Source of the DNA: Ornithodoros turicata
Lineage: Eukaryota > Arthropoda > Arachnida > Ixodida > Argasidae
Assembly (NCBI RefSeq): GCF_037126465.1
Contig: NC_088203.1
Coordinates: forward strand, 96,410,668 to 96,474,667
Reading direction: 5' to 3'
Length of the DNA: 64,000 nucleotides
Positions 20,500 to 32,937 of the stretch are shown one piece after another (within the stretch, counting starts at the first letter, position 1; each line of letters begins with the position of its first letter). The translations under genes were made by a program, and so were the position numbers. The notes under the pieces were generated by a model. It did no database searches and was not told the origin of the DNA. It saw nothing but the letters and a program-made list of their open reading frames with translations.

Positions 20500-23400
20500 T
20501 GCATAATTATTAATCGCTGTTCCTTGCATATCTGTACTCTATATGTACTCTGTATGTATCGTCTTGTGGCACCGCCGCGGTGAAACGTCCCATGTCATCA
20601 GCATTATCTAGTTGTTGTTGTTGTTGTTGCTGTCTTGTGGCATGTTCGAAAACCAGAATGCGATTCGCACGTTCATTTTCTTGTACGTATGAGATTTCAA
20701 TGGAAAAAATCTGAAAATTGTGTAGCTTCGCAGTAAGAACGCGTTTTTTCCGGCTCGCTTCCTCTCCAAATGTCTGCGCAACTGTTTATTTATTTATTTA
20801 TTTTCCAGTGCTATCCAACTATGATACGGTCCGTAGATGACCTGTCGGACATTCTCTTAGCGTAGTGGCACTTTCTTACCAATGGTATTCTAGAAATCGC
20901 CACTATTCTGTGGTATGGATGCGTGCTACGTGATATGCAACAACAACAAAAGAATTTGAGTCACGGTGATTTATCTCTATTTATAACAATAATACACAAA
21001 TGTGTGTTTTCTCTAGCACGGTAGCAGACCCTTGTATGCGTTCCACACACGACCCGCATCTCAGATATGGTATGTAACTGGCGAGCTTTCGGTGACAGTA
21101 TGCACTTACCGTTCTTTACATATAGCAGTCTCCCTTTCGATGAGTTTTTCCTCGTATCACTGCCCTACTTGATGACAATACGTACCTCCGCATGACAAGA
21201 TGTAACCTTCCACGAGTTTATGGACCAGACTCCGTGATGGCAGGCTATCCTTGAAACCGTCGAAACGCTATTGTTTCGGTTGTCGTTTTGTGCGGTAGTT
21301 ATCGTTGTCTGCAGCTGTTTCTGTGAGGCAACATTGTTGGGACTACAATATCTTGTCCGTTGAGATTCCTCACGCCTCGAATCTACTGGTATGTCTCGTT
21401 AATAACTCATCGTTTTCGTTCCCGGGAAGATCCTCAGGACGCTGTTGTTCTTCTGGACGCCCAGAAGGTGTCCGTCTCAACTCCACCCTGCTCGAGATAT
21501 CGACGGCTCTTGTTCTGACAGAAAGCTATTCTAGTATACGTTCTCGGCATACAAAGGTTAGTTTATCTGCCGACGTGAGCCTTTACGTAACATAGTTTCA
21601 ACTGGTGACAAGACGAGCTTGTTCACTGTTGAGGTACCTAGAAGCGAAACCAATCTCAAAGTTTCGTAATAACGAGCAGGAGGATACGCTCTCGCAGGTT
21701 TCTATGAGTAAAACCCGATAGCTCTCCTTGGCATTGCTACACGGACGACCTCGGCATACACAGGAGCACATCCAGAGGTTCTATATTGGCTCTGTGCCCA
21801 TTTCTGGAAAGGTGCATAATCATGCGAGTATAATGAGTATGCGAAGCCTTTTCGAATACTGGCAATTCGACGTATTGATTACACGCTGTACGGAAGAGCT
21901 TACAAACGGATGGGTGTGTTTACATAACAAACAACTCTTTCAGTGCGTTAATGGTTATCCTCATAACGGGACCTCGAGTATGACGTCTGACACACGCGTG
22001 TATATGTATACATCGATAAGCGTTGCATGCGGCGTAATTATGGTAATTGTCGAAAGGCGGGAGGCATTCTGATGCCTTTCGTCACGGAGACATGCGGAGT
22101 TTGACGATGTAACTTCAGCGAGGTTAATTTTGGAATCTGCTTGTAATTTGCATATGCGAGCGATAACGTTCTATCAAGCGAAACGTCGAGTTATTACATC
22201 TCGGATGTTACATCCGGATCCTTTCATTTTGGTCTTGTCCACAGCGTGGTCCACGCACAGGAGGTCAACGCGCAAGCGGTCGTTGTCTCTCTCGTGGATC
22301 AAGTATTCGCAGTGAACAGGCAGTGGGAGTGAGTACACAGGCTTCACGCTATCGTGGAGATCGTTGGTACTAAGCGATGACAAAGCGGTGCCTTCATCCG
22401 GTCACTTACTAGATTCCAGTGGAGACATTTGCGCGTCTCTATATAGCAAGCACGACTGTAGGACCGGACGGCCCTCCGTAGCGGATCTTCCGGATTTTCA
22501 GGATATTTCGCACGGTATAGCACGTACAAAAAGCACTCTCCCCTTGGGAGCGTTGTATGTAAGACAGAGTGCGCCTTTGTTAAGGGGGCCACTTCCATAG
22601 GTAGTTCTCCAACAATGCAGAAGTGGAACAGTCTATCTGTGGATGTTCTTGTCGAAGCAACATGGGCCCCCATTCAAGCACTATAATGAATTATTACTTT
22701 CTACGCTATGCAACTCTTCCACCAGTTGTTCAATTCCGCTCTACATATTAATATCATTACGTCTTAAAAGGCATCCTTTCTCTGCGCGAACAGCAACGTG
22801 GGAAATAGTATTCGTGACCACAGCGTCGACCACACTCTGTATAACATTCGAATTACGGTTTCCAGACCGATGGCCTCGCCCCCTTCAACCGAAGAGGTAA
22901 TTAAAGCGCTTATTGTCGATCCACTAACGACCACCTAGGGACTGTGATTGTCCCACCACGTCTGACCGAGTGAAAGGAGGACACAACGACACGCTCTTCT
23001 TTTCGAAGGCATTACGTTTGCTACGCCCTCACAATGACCAAAGACGTGGAGCGCAATGTGGTCGTTGTAGCCTCGTAAATAACAGTGTTGAACGTACAGC
23101 GGACACACATCATCGGTGAAAACAAGATATCAAGACGCAGAATCATGCGAACAAGACAGATGGGTGTGTGGTGGCATTGACCTTGGAGCACGCTACGTAC
23201 GTTCTTCTGAGTGTGAGGAAAGGGTGAGACGACAAGACGACATACTCGTGCGTGTTAGACGTGTGCAAAAAGCAAACACTGCGAGGGCGCCTTTACAATT
23301 CCCTCCCCACGCCAGTGATTTGTGCGGTTATCTGGCTCGACAAATTTTCAACCGGAATCGTTTTACAGGTTCAACTGGTTAAAAATATACGTAACAGCAA

Positions 23401-23925
23401 CTTCAGACTGACGACGCAGATTCGGTATATTTTTCGTTTACTGCACACTGGAGTGCGCATCGCGTGCAACTCGGCGCAGCGACCAAGGAACAGATAAGAG
23501 ATAGCTGGGAGCACTTTTGTTTTAATGTCATCACCTCGTACGGTGCATACAGAGTAGAGGGTCAGACAAATGGTGGCGCTTGGCGCAGAAAGGATCTCAG
23601 CCAAACTGCCAGGGCTCCCGTAGCAACGCTTGTCATGTGCAACAGGCAGCCGTCTGAAAAGAAACGATGACGATCAGTAGGTGTGTATAATATGAATACC
23701 TTCTTGCGCAAGTGGCCGGCCGCTGTTACGTGTCTAACTGGGGTAATGGCATGCTTTAGTGACAGGGACTTACGGATGCGGAGTCCCGGAAAGGTGTACA
23801 CCGTGCTTCAATCCTACAAACGCAGCAGCTTGTTAAGCCTACCACAGAGGCCTTTTTTTAATTCCACCTACGCCGTTTTCAAACTACTGCGTCACCAGCG
23901 CTACAAAGCGCGACCTACTACTTTA
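20500..23925. other. Gene-poor stretch
   Basis: (GTT)n at about 20613-20630 follows AT-rich sequence and resembles a LINE tail; (TTTA)n at 20785-20804 and CAACAACAAC near 20938. No coding exon could be supported; open frames lack motifs and splice context. Confidence 0.45.
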
Positions 23926-24489
23926 CTAGCATAGAGTAGGTCGTGCTATAAACGAGTAAGATTTCATAAACATGGTACGGGCTTGTTCGGTCACATAGAC
24001 CGTGAAAACGAGTGGGCTGGCTTTCAGTCCGGATATTGAATAGGTACGATTTGTTACAACTGCACTACCCGGAGATACGTTGACTGTCGACGGCAAGCTG
24101 TTACCACCACCACCACCGTTGACTGTCAACGAGAGTACCGTTGATTTGGGTGGTGCCAGATGGCGAAAAGATGCTTTGGAGTAAAAGCGCTAAGAACATA
24201 AAACGAAGGGTCGAACGACACACAAACTATGTACCCTTAGCCTTGTGTTCTTAGTGCTATTATTCTTAAGTGTGCATGTTGCAAGACGAGGTGAAGAGAT
24301 GTTACCTGCAGTTACCCGTTCCGATCTGCGAGTTCGGAGCACCTTGTTGGCAGTGTCGTGTGGCCGATGGAAGCAGCCGTTCGGCTTCTGCCAGGATAGG
24401 GCCATGTTCACCCACGGGGGCCACAGTAACTGAGCCACACCTCGTGCACCGCAGACTGCAACTAGGACGGGGTAAGCGATCAGATGCAT
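23926..24489 (-). CDS. Candidate two-exon gene for a small secreted protein
   Basis: Exon 1 (24489-24343) starts at ATG with a hydrophobic leader (MHLIAYPVLVAVCGARGVAQ) and continues LLWPPWVNMALSW to the donor GTGCTC. Exon 2 (24189-23926) follows an acceptor TTCTTAG after a 153-bp intron, stays in phase 0, and encodes 87 residues with a glycine run and STVNVSPGSAVVTNR, ending ARPTLC and TAG. Together 136 residues. Splice phase and signal-peptide-like start support it; no family is recognised and no polyadenylation signal is obvious. Exon 2 could instead be an unrelated open frame. Confidence 0.35.
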
Positions 24490-24914
24490 TTGTTGAGGAT
24501 TAACTGAGGATTTGTTGTGCTCATAAATACAAGGGTGTATAGTGAATAGAAGCCCCTAATTTGGGAGTAAATTGACGCGTAAGGTGAGTTAGCCTATTAT
24601 AGATACAGTGACTTCATGCCTTTTCTTTCTTTCACTTTTTATGCAATGTTTTGTGTGTGATGCATAACACTGCAAAATCATACAAATAGAGGTTGTTGTT
24701 GTTGTTGTTTGGGCGTAGGTTCTACGACAAGGGCGCCCTCAACGCCAAAGTGCCAGTTATTTCCGGCACTGACTCGGGACTTTTTGACTGCCAACAGAGT
24801 TGTCTCGTACGAACTGTCGTATATTACTCAACGCCTTTCTCAATTATAAGTAGAACTCGGGTACGAAAAAGAAGGGAAAAAACGCGAAATATGCATGCAC
24901 CTACCACCGGAAAT

Positions 24915-25019
24915 CCTCTGGACGTACGAATAATGTCCTGACGAGTACGTCTGATGGATGTCCGTCAGATATCCATCGGACGTACGAATCCGTTAGGACA
25001 TCATTCGTTCATCCAGAGG
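24915..25019. repeat. 105-bp imperfect hairpin
   Basis: CCTCTGGACGTACGAAT at the left pairs with the complement of ATTCGTTCATCCAGAGG at the right, and ATGGAT with ATCCAT near the centre; almost the whole stretch folds back on itself with small bulges. Probably a tiny MITE or the collapsed core of one. Confidence 0.7.
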
Positions 25020-25235
25020 GCATTCGGTGTGTTGTTGGGGTATGCATCAAAACATTCGAAATATGTAGTAAAAAATTTATTTGAATATATGTCATGTTTT
25101 TCATCGTCGTTGGTATGAAGGCAATGCATACAGTTAATATTTGACAAAATTTGAGCGTTGTATTGGGAGTCACGCGGTAATGTAAAGCCGCCTTTGTTCA
25201 GGGACACAGAACAAAGAGACCTTGCGCCACACACA

Positions 25236-26060
25236 TTAAAGGTACTGTAAAGCAGTAGACAAGCATGATATGCCGGTGATGTGACTAGAGACTTTGTTGC
25301 TTCTAAATACCATATGCGGAACCATACGACCGACAACGCGCTATAAATATTTTTAATTTGCCATGAAAGATGCGCCGTAGTGGAGCGGTGCGACGCCTGG
25401 TGTCAAACAACCCCCTGTACAGCGGGCAACACTGAAAATTGGTATTACACACTGTGACATCGGGATTTCGTTATTTTAGTAACCATATTATTAGTTTTCC
25501 TGTTTACCTATGCATTCTGAAACCCCTGTTAACAGTTTAACCTGTTAACCCCTGTTTTTGCGAAGTAACCCAGTGCTGGCCGCTGTTCGATGGGGGCTCT
25601 CCCTACTTCTCTGCTGCGCCTGCGGGCTCCTTTTGTTCGCGGCCTCTTTCGAACGAACAAACTCTCTGTGAACAAACAAGTCCCGACGCTGTCTGGCTTC
25701 TTGAACGTCTGACACATTTTTTTCAACGGCTCAGCATTTCATTTCAGTTCGCTTATCCGTTTATCCTCAGATGTGGATCGTTGTGTGGATCGCAGGGGCG
25801 GATTTTATGGTGGATTGTGGTGGATTGTTATGTCGGGCCCAGTGTTATACGCATGCAATGTGGTTGCCGCCGTATGTGTCAGAAGGACGGATTCATTTCG
25901 AATACCTAGACAGTGTTGCCGGTAATCTTTAATTGTAATTTTCTAATTAACTGCACCGTCGATTGGAATGGAACTTGCACAGTTTTTGTCCTGGTGGCTT
26001 GGACTATCGAATAGCCACCCTAAATGACATTTGATCGGTGCTGCTTTACAGTACCTTTAA
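25236..26060. mobile_element. MITE with perfect inverted ends and TTAA flanks
   Basis: AGGTACTGTAAAGCAG at 25240-25255 is exactly inverted at 26041-26056, and both ends are bordered by TTAA (25236-25239, 26057-26060), consistent with a TTAA-targeting element. The interior (about 790 bp) has no transposase. The ends do not start with the CCC usual for piggyBac, so the superfamily is open. Confidence 0.75.
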
Positions 26061-26900
26061 ATCATTCAGCTGAAGGCTTTGGTTTCGGCACTGCACCACA
26101 GTGCGGATGTAAATGTGAAGGCTGCCCCTCTTCGTAACGGCAAAGAAAGAAAACTGCCTACCGGCACGATACACGAGGATAGAACGTACATGCAGGAGGC
26201 ATGCGAAGGCGCAAGCCTTGAGCGTCGTTGTATGTTCTCGAACATTTGTGGGTAGTATTTCGTACAGTTTTGCAGCTAGGGTGGGTGCTGAACACCACAT
26301 CCGTGCGGAATAAACTATTGTATTCTGACCGAAATTCTTGCGAAAGGGGACCCACAACCTTAATTAAAAAGGAGTGATGAGAATATAAAACCTTGAAACT
26401 ACTGCGTTTATTATGGTAGACGCTTTCATGCAGTGGACTGCATGTCATCAGCACCTGATCAAATGTATTCCACTGCATGAATGCTCACATCATAGTATAG
26501 ACAGAGTAGTCTCAATGTTCTATTTTCTTCTGCGTTGATCGTACTTGACCCACTAACAACGTTCCTCGACTAAAACGAAGAAGAACAATCTCGCGCCTGC
26601 CATCTTCAATATGGCAAAATATGCATTTTCATGCGAGATATGCCATACATGCGTTTATATGCACCACAAAACCTTTCTCATCGGCCCCAAACGACGACCA
26701 AACATGTTTTTTCATCGTCCAGATACGAAACCATGCCGAAAGTGAGAGAGAGAGAGAAAAAAAAACGTGCATTTGCATGAAAATCCGCGCTCTGTTTATA
26801 AGCACCATTTAATAGTCGATATTAAAAAGGGTACCGTATTATAATAAAACTGTTCCAGGGGGCGCTGAAATGACGACGGTTTTAGCCGGTTTGGATCAGG

Positions 26901-26934
26901 TTAGGTTAGGTTAGGTTAGGTTAGGTTAGGTTAG
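26901..26934 (+). repeat. Interstitial telomere-like (TTAGG)n tract
   Basis: Six uninterrupted TTAGG units and part of a seventh, preceded by CAGG. TTAGG is the canonical arthropod telomere repeat; here it is internal. Confidence 0.9.
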
Positions 26935-28153
26935 TTCAGGACAGGTCGTCGTGGGCGGGGCCCTTCCTTGGCGCTTGGGCTTAGACTAGGCAGCCGTGTC
27001 GGCACCAAACTGTGTGACTTTAGCGGACGTTCGCATAGCTCGCTCGGCTCGTTCGCCGGGCGTCGCATGTTTTCGTTTTGAGGTCCAAAAAATTGTCATA
27101 AATATTGCTAATTTTTGTTTATTAGGGATAATAATTCAAAGGGCATTCGTACAAGTGCCATTTTCTGACTTTACGCTTTGTTACATAAAAAAAAAGAAAA
27201 AGCAGTAGTATGTCTGCGACAGCCTTCCGCACTTATTAGGCGACTTCGCACTTCACTTACTAAGCCACCATTCCGCGAGCAATCCTAAAGTTATATTCAG
27301 TGCTCAGGTACTGCTACTCACAAGCATTGATGCATTTCATAGCCTACAAAGAGGCTGGAAATGAGTCGTATACGGAGACATGTTCTCAGTTTTTTTCGGT
27401 AACCTTCGAGCGCCGTTTGTGTGTACGCTACAGTGACCTGCCCTAGTTACGTTGCTGTATTCGTTAATTTTTTTTTTCCTTGCGTGGAGTGGTGGACGCT
27501 TTTGACTTCCCCTTTAGAAACGCAGTTATCTATGTGCATCGCGAAAAGGGGCGCACCAGTGAGATCAGGGAAATTGCAATTATGAATCCACTTATCAAAG
27601 GAAACGAAAGAGGAAGGGACGGATAAACCGTCTATGCGCATCTGCAGCCTTCAGCATGTATTGTGCGACTGTGAAATGTTGTTGGCGTGTTAGCTTGTCA
27701 ATGGCTCGCAGCAAAATATTCAGCGAGCGCATATCACGTGACGACTTGTCCGCGATGCGCGGGCGCGTTGTCACTTGCTAGTTTCGTATTTCGTGGGTCT
27801 GTTTGTCGAAAAAAAAATAATAGAAACACAAAGCGTACCTTTAGACACCCCAGTCAGAGTGTTTCTAAACTATATTTTTGCAATGACACCCCGACCTTTA
27901 AAACAATATTTTGTAGTTAGCTAATTAGCCTCATCTAATTAATTAATTGGACACAATAAAAGAAATACTGGCGGCTACGATACACGACTGCAACCAACAT
28001 TTAGCGGGCTTCATTCATACTTTTTTTTTTTCTAAATCTTGCTGTAACGTTAGTTAGGACACCCTGTGTAAAACGAAACCAGCACCGAGATTGCAAATAG
28101 GCAAAAATGTACAAAACACTTCGTGAGGCAACACATTCGAGAAAAAAAAGTAT
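26935..28153. other. Stretch with no recognisable gene
   Basis: One element-like end is visible (GGACACCCTGTGTA at about 28058, typical of mariner-type MITEs), but no matching left end was found. No coding exon supported. Confidence 0.45.
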
Positions 28154-30507
28154 TTACTTATATTTATTCATCACCATAGTCGAGGAAACTGTGCCCCACA
28201 GTGGGAAGTCATAAGCGACTAGTTTCCTACAGAGCAAGGTGCTTTTGCTCTGAACTAATGGCAGGATCACGTGAACTATCACTGAACGGGACACACCCAA
28301 ATACTGGGCCGTGTATGACTAAACGATGGCTGCACGTTGTGATACACTGCAGCTTTGACTGGTTACTCCTGTTCTCACCTTGCTCTAAAAAGAGGTCCAT
28401 TTTCTCCGACGGCTGGAATCCTTGCCGTGCGGACTCCAGAGCATCATCGGCGACTACTGAGCAGAACTGCTTCAAAAGCACGTCTACGGTGGATCCACTA
28501 TTGCCTTCGTCCATGCTCTCCATCCTGGAAGTGCAACCTAACTGGAACGGGAGGATTGAAAACGCGAGGTTTTTGCTGATGTTTCATCGGCAGCCGACAC
28601 AAAAGCCTCGGACTACAAAGTGAAGAAGAAGAAAACGATAATTTCACATGCTCATGGCACGGCGAAAAATAGTCAAAGACGGACACGAACGCGTTGCTTC
28701 GACATATTTCAAGTCAACCAACACGCTATATTTTCTTGCACAGGCTGCCCTCGTATAGGTTGCCGAAAGACAGACGAGTTCGTCAGACTTCCACTTCGGA
28801 GGTACCTCGTGGAAGGCTTGTTGTATGATGTCCGTACTACACTGCACGGGCCTGAATTTACCGTCCCGGCCCGGCCCGTACCCGAAGCCACGGAGGCTTA
28901 CCCGACACGGCTGCCGAAAGCCCGGCCGAGGCCCGGCTCGCAGTTGCAATGTGGCGGACACTGTACAGTGTACACAGCAAATGCCGTAAACCACACATAC
29001 TTGGAACGCGCAAGCGCAGCTGCTGATGCGGTTTGTACATGTAGCAACACGTGACCGTGGAGACTAGCGCGCCTGTCCACGGTGCACGCCAACAGCGAGG
29101 GCGAGATCCACAACATGGTGAAGTCGAGTAACTCGACACCAATGTTGTTGCGTCTTAGCAGAAAGACGGAGGGAGCACCCAGGTACATAGTTGCTTTGTT
29201 TTCAGAACGTATGTTGAGGATTAAATACTACGAAGGAAAGGCTCACAAAAGCTCGGCCCGACAGAGGTCCGAGAATTCTGGGGCTGAACCCGAGCCCGCA
29301 GTCAAAACGACCCTGAGGCCCGATTTCGACCCGCGCCGGGCTGGTGTTTTCAGACCGGCGCGGCCCTTTGCAGTGCTCCAAGTCCGTACAACTCATTCTA
29401 CTATTCAACTATTTTTGCCTTTGAGGATTGCTGGCATCAGGGTTCGACAAGCTTTCAGTGAATTATCGATAGACTTACTTTTGCTGGGTCAACTTACACC
29501 TTGTCCTGCAGCCAGATAGAGTACTTGATGCGTCACTTCATAACCGTGTCCACCACTTGTTGTCATCAAGTCCCAACAGTGTCGGGATATGTTCTGGCAA
29601 CCAGGTGTTAGCTCGTTAAAACAACGTCCCGAACTCTTTTCGGTTATCCTCTGCGGTTTTCCTGGGTGACCCTGTGGGCGCCTTTTCGGCACCGCTTCTT
29701 TTCTTGCAGTTGTGCGCCACAGTCCTTTCCTCAGGATAGCCTTCGCTAGGTCAGCATCAACAAGCATTCAAATTCAACGTCATCTTACAATGCGTCCACA
29801 TACCCTCCATGTCGTAGCCTGCTTTGCGTGTGTTGATCAACGCCACGGCCTGGTCGGCCAGCCGCCCAGATTTTCTTTTCAAGTCTTGCAGCTCACGAGA
29901 CAGTGAGTCGTGAAGTTTCGTAGATGAGATCAAGTCTTCCAGCTGATCTGTGCATAATTGTAATCGCCCTTAACGATATAGTTATGTCATGCAGCAGAAT
30001 AATGAATTTTTTGTCGCTTGGACTCGACACTGAAATAGTTCACTTCGCGTCACGTTTATTGCGGCGTGTGCACCATGAATAAGGTAGCGTTTTTGACAGT
30101 CTACAAGGACACCAATGAAAAACGGGATGTTGCTACCATCAGGAGAAGGTGGTGGAGCGGGGTACACAGCGCTACCATTTGCTAATGGGCCACATGTGGG
30201 GAGGCAGGGGGGATAACAACAAGCGGAATCGTAGATTACCCTAATGCGAACCATACTTCTAGCCTCAAACTGGCAAACTACCACTCTGACAAGACAAGAG
30301 CACAAGAAATACGTCACAAAGATCCATACCGTTTGCAACACGGAGCCCCAGCGCAACGTCCGCAAAGACTGAATCCATCCTGGCTCCTAGGGCATCGAGT
30401 GTTCTGTCCAGGGCACGAATTAACCGAGGGACAAGCGGCCCTGGGTTTCCAGTAGCCACAAACGCTGCCCAACTGAAGGCAGCAATGACCACAGACCGCC
30501 CGTGCAT
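28154..30507 (-). CDS. Secreted protein of the C16orf89/DUF4735 type, five exons
   Basis: Exons in transcript order: 30507-30330, 29947-29804, 29745-29498, 28541-28379, 28254-28154; introns 382, 58, 956 and 124 bp, all GT-AG, phases 1, 1, 0, 1, total 834 nt or 277 residues. The start has a hydrophobic leader (MHGRSVVIAAFSWAAFVATG) and then a helical part (LIRALDRTLDALGARM). Family-like landmarks follow: CWDLMTTSGGHGYEVTHQ, VDVLLKQFC, ARQGFQPSEKMDLFLEQ and a last exon with LLCRKLVAYDF. These match my recollection of the DUF4735 family (vertebrate C16orf89, secreted, function poorly known). The C-terminus stops about where relatives continue, so the true 3' end could involve another exon. The 956-bp intron carries a hAT MITE. 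Confidence 0.7.
28838..29381. mobile_element. hAT-type MITE in intron 3 of the C16orf89-like gene
   Basis: An exact 8-bp duplication GTCCGTAC flanks it (28830-28837 and 29382-29389). Ends CACTGCACGGGCC and, inverted, CACTGCAAAGGGCC. GGCCCG/CCCGGCC motifs are clustered inside both ends. No transposase. Confidence 0.8.
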
Positions 30508-30884
30508 CTGAGCTGCTTCTGTGGGTCAACACATATGGCAACTCTTATAGCGTCTAAGCTGTTTTCTTCATTACCCGGTAAAAAAAAAAAAAAAAATGAA
30601 AGCGTCGGGAAGGCACCGCCTTACATCGTAATGTGGGATAAAAGAAACGTACGGGTAATTAGCTGCGAACGAATTGGCTGAGAACGTCGGCTAATGGACT
30701 TAGCGCAAGGCGATCGATAGGCTTAGGGTCGTCGGACTTGCCATTCCAACAAATCCTGCTAGGCCCTGCGAGGACATTGCTTATTTATTGTACCACCGAG
30801 GTCTGTCCGCAACATAGGAAAAGTCCAAGCATGTATTCTTTATGCTCGCGATCGCACTTGTATTTGCATGCGTGTACTATATGG
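30508..30884. other. Upstream flank of the C16orf89-like gene
   Basis: Contains an A-run near 30579-30597. No promoter element could be called. Confidence 0.4.
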
Positions 30885-31012
30885 CTTCATAAGGCGAAGT
30901 AAGATACATATACGCTATGCGGACACCCGTTATCATGAAATTTAGTTCTGCCGCTTCTCGTGTTGCCTGCATGCATTCTTTCACGGTATGGTTTTCCCCG
31001 CGTGCACGGTGG

Positions 31013-32757
31013 GAGGGGGTATATGTTTAATATAGAGAAAAGAGGAAATGTCAGCCAGGTTGATGCTGGCTTGCTATTCCACAAAAAATTTTGAAGAACT
31101 CAAAATAAACATCAAAAAAAGAAAAAGAAGAAGCGATTAAAAAAGAAAGAGGAAATAAAACAGTCAGTGCAGCACAGGCACACGACATCCGTCCGGTCAG
31201 AGGGCGGACGCAAGGCCCGAATCTTGCAGGAAGCGCAGCAGGATTGTGGTGACGGCACACTGCGTCGGCCGAGGGACGGGACCAAGGAGGATGGCCATGG
31301 ACATCGTGCTGCACCCAAGCTGCATTAGACGACGACGGAGGGGTTGCCGTTGGGGAAGATACTGAGGAACATCGGCCACCTCGCCACAGCTGGAACATAA
31401 GGGGGAAGCTGGATTGGCTCATTTTGTATAGCAGCACTGGAGTGCGGACAACGTTGAGACGGAGGTGGTGCAGAAGTTATTCCTCGGTATGAGGCAGCGT
31501 CAGATCTGAACGCTTGGGCACGGGCGGCAACACCGGCGACGTGCAGTGGCTGGGGAGAGGCAGCAGCAGCAGCAGCGCGTCTTGCAGCTGCGTCTGTGCG
31601 TTAGGTCTGTGCACCCATTGGAGGGACAAAACATGAGCATTGGCGCGGAGCCTGTTGTACTGCCTGTCACACGGTTGTCTGAAATCAGCACCCAGTGGTT
31701 TAAACCATCACAAATCTCCAGGTGTTGCATATTTTGAGTAAGAAACACGTGCAGAATATGGTTCACCTTTAATCAGAATATTGGAACAACATGTTCGAGG
31801 GCAATCAAAGGAAACATGGGCTGCAGAACTATTGACAGGCAATTTCAGGCAACCGTGTCACGAGCAGTACGTCTGTATTATCAGGCTGGGTATACCCTGT
31901 ATGAGGTTGGGGCTGGACGACATCAAGAGGAGGAGGGACGTCTTGCTGTCTGTGATAAGGCCCACTTCCCAGGTGGCAAGTCAGCAATGTATTCCGGGGC
32001 GGGCAGGATGCCGAAGAGTTCAGCCTTGGTGGACGACTAATGTAGGGCAGTTTGTAGGCCTTGTGGCACTTCCTCTACATTTGGTGACATGAACAAAGAA
32101 CACCTTGTTCGGCATAATTTGGCCCAGCATTATCCCAAATTTCTGCACGACCACATTCGAAGCCATCACTGAAGGGCCGGTGCACCGTTGCACCGTTCTA
32201 CAGAGGAACCGCTAGGCGACAACAAGAACTCACGGCGGCTCACTCATCTCACTCCATCTCAACGCTCGACCGCTCCCTACCATGGTTCGCCCATGTTTCT
32301 GCTCATTTCGCCATGGTCACGTCTCTGTACGCTTCGTGATGGCACTCCTCGAGCTTTCACCAGCGGCAGCGGCAAGACACAAGTCCAGCAGTCCCTGTTC
32401 CACGTGTCACCCCTCTTTCTCGTCTCGCGAACCTCAACCGCTACCTCTACCCCGCTCCGCGTTTTATGGGGGGGGGGGGGGGGGATGTGGCGGCCCGTGG
32501 ACGACGATGAAGACGTGCCTCTGCTGGCGCACGTCGCTGCGCCTGCCAACCAATCCTAGCGTGAGGCTGCGCAGATCTGCCTCCATCGTCGCCGGTCGGG
32601 ACTCATGTAGAGGAACACCACCTCCTCTACAACCTGTTCATGGTCTGTATCGATGACGTAAAAGGCTGCGCTCGATGCGTCAGGCATGTCGGAGGCATCG
32701 GTGAAGATTTGTTGGCAGTGGGAAGAGTAGAGGTGAGGTGGGTCAAAGCGAGTTGTT
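31013..32757 (-). mobile_element. 5'-truncated LINE (family A) inside the esterase relic
   Basis: Flanked by an exact 11-bp duplication GTGCACGGTGG (31002-31012 and 32758-32768). On the minus strand it runs from the RNase H region, through frames such as AVTTILLRFLQDSGL, to a 3' UTR with AATAGCAAGCCAGCATC and the tail ATTAAACATATACCCCCTC. The same 3' end occurs in the copies at 49336-50783 and 57628-57829. Frames are broken and an LTR mini-element is inserted at 32062-32631. Confidence 0.8.
32062..32631 (+). mobile_element. LTR mini-retrotransposon (TRIM-like) nested in the LINE
   Basis: The LINE sequence breaks at 32061 and resumes at 32632. The insert begins with TGTGGCACTTCCTCTACA and ends with a 146-bp segment 32486-32631 that also starts TGTGGC and ends CCTCTACA. 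After the first block comes TTTGGTGACATGAAC, like a tRNA primer-binding site; before the last block is a 17-G purine tract (32468-32484). Flanks GCCT and ACCT suggest a 4-bp duplication with one change. Interpretation: an LTR element without genes whose 5' LTR has collapsed to 18 bp. The primer-site style resembles BEL/Pao elements. Confidence 0.5.
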
Positions 32758-32937
32758 GTGCACGGTGGCCATTGTGAGCTTCCTGGTAAGATTGGCCCTT
32801 TGTGAAGAAATATACACGTGATGATGATAGTCTCTGAGCGCTACGCGAACTACAGTTACTGCGTATGCAGGTTTTTCCCCAGCGTCACCCACTAACCCCT
32901 GATACCCCCAAAAAACATTGCAGCACCCCCAAAAAAC

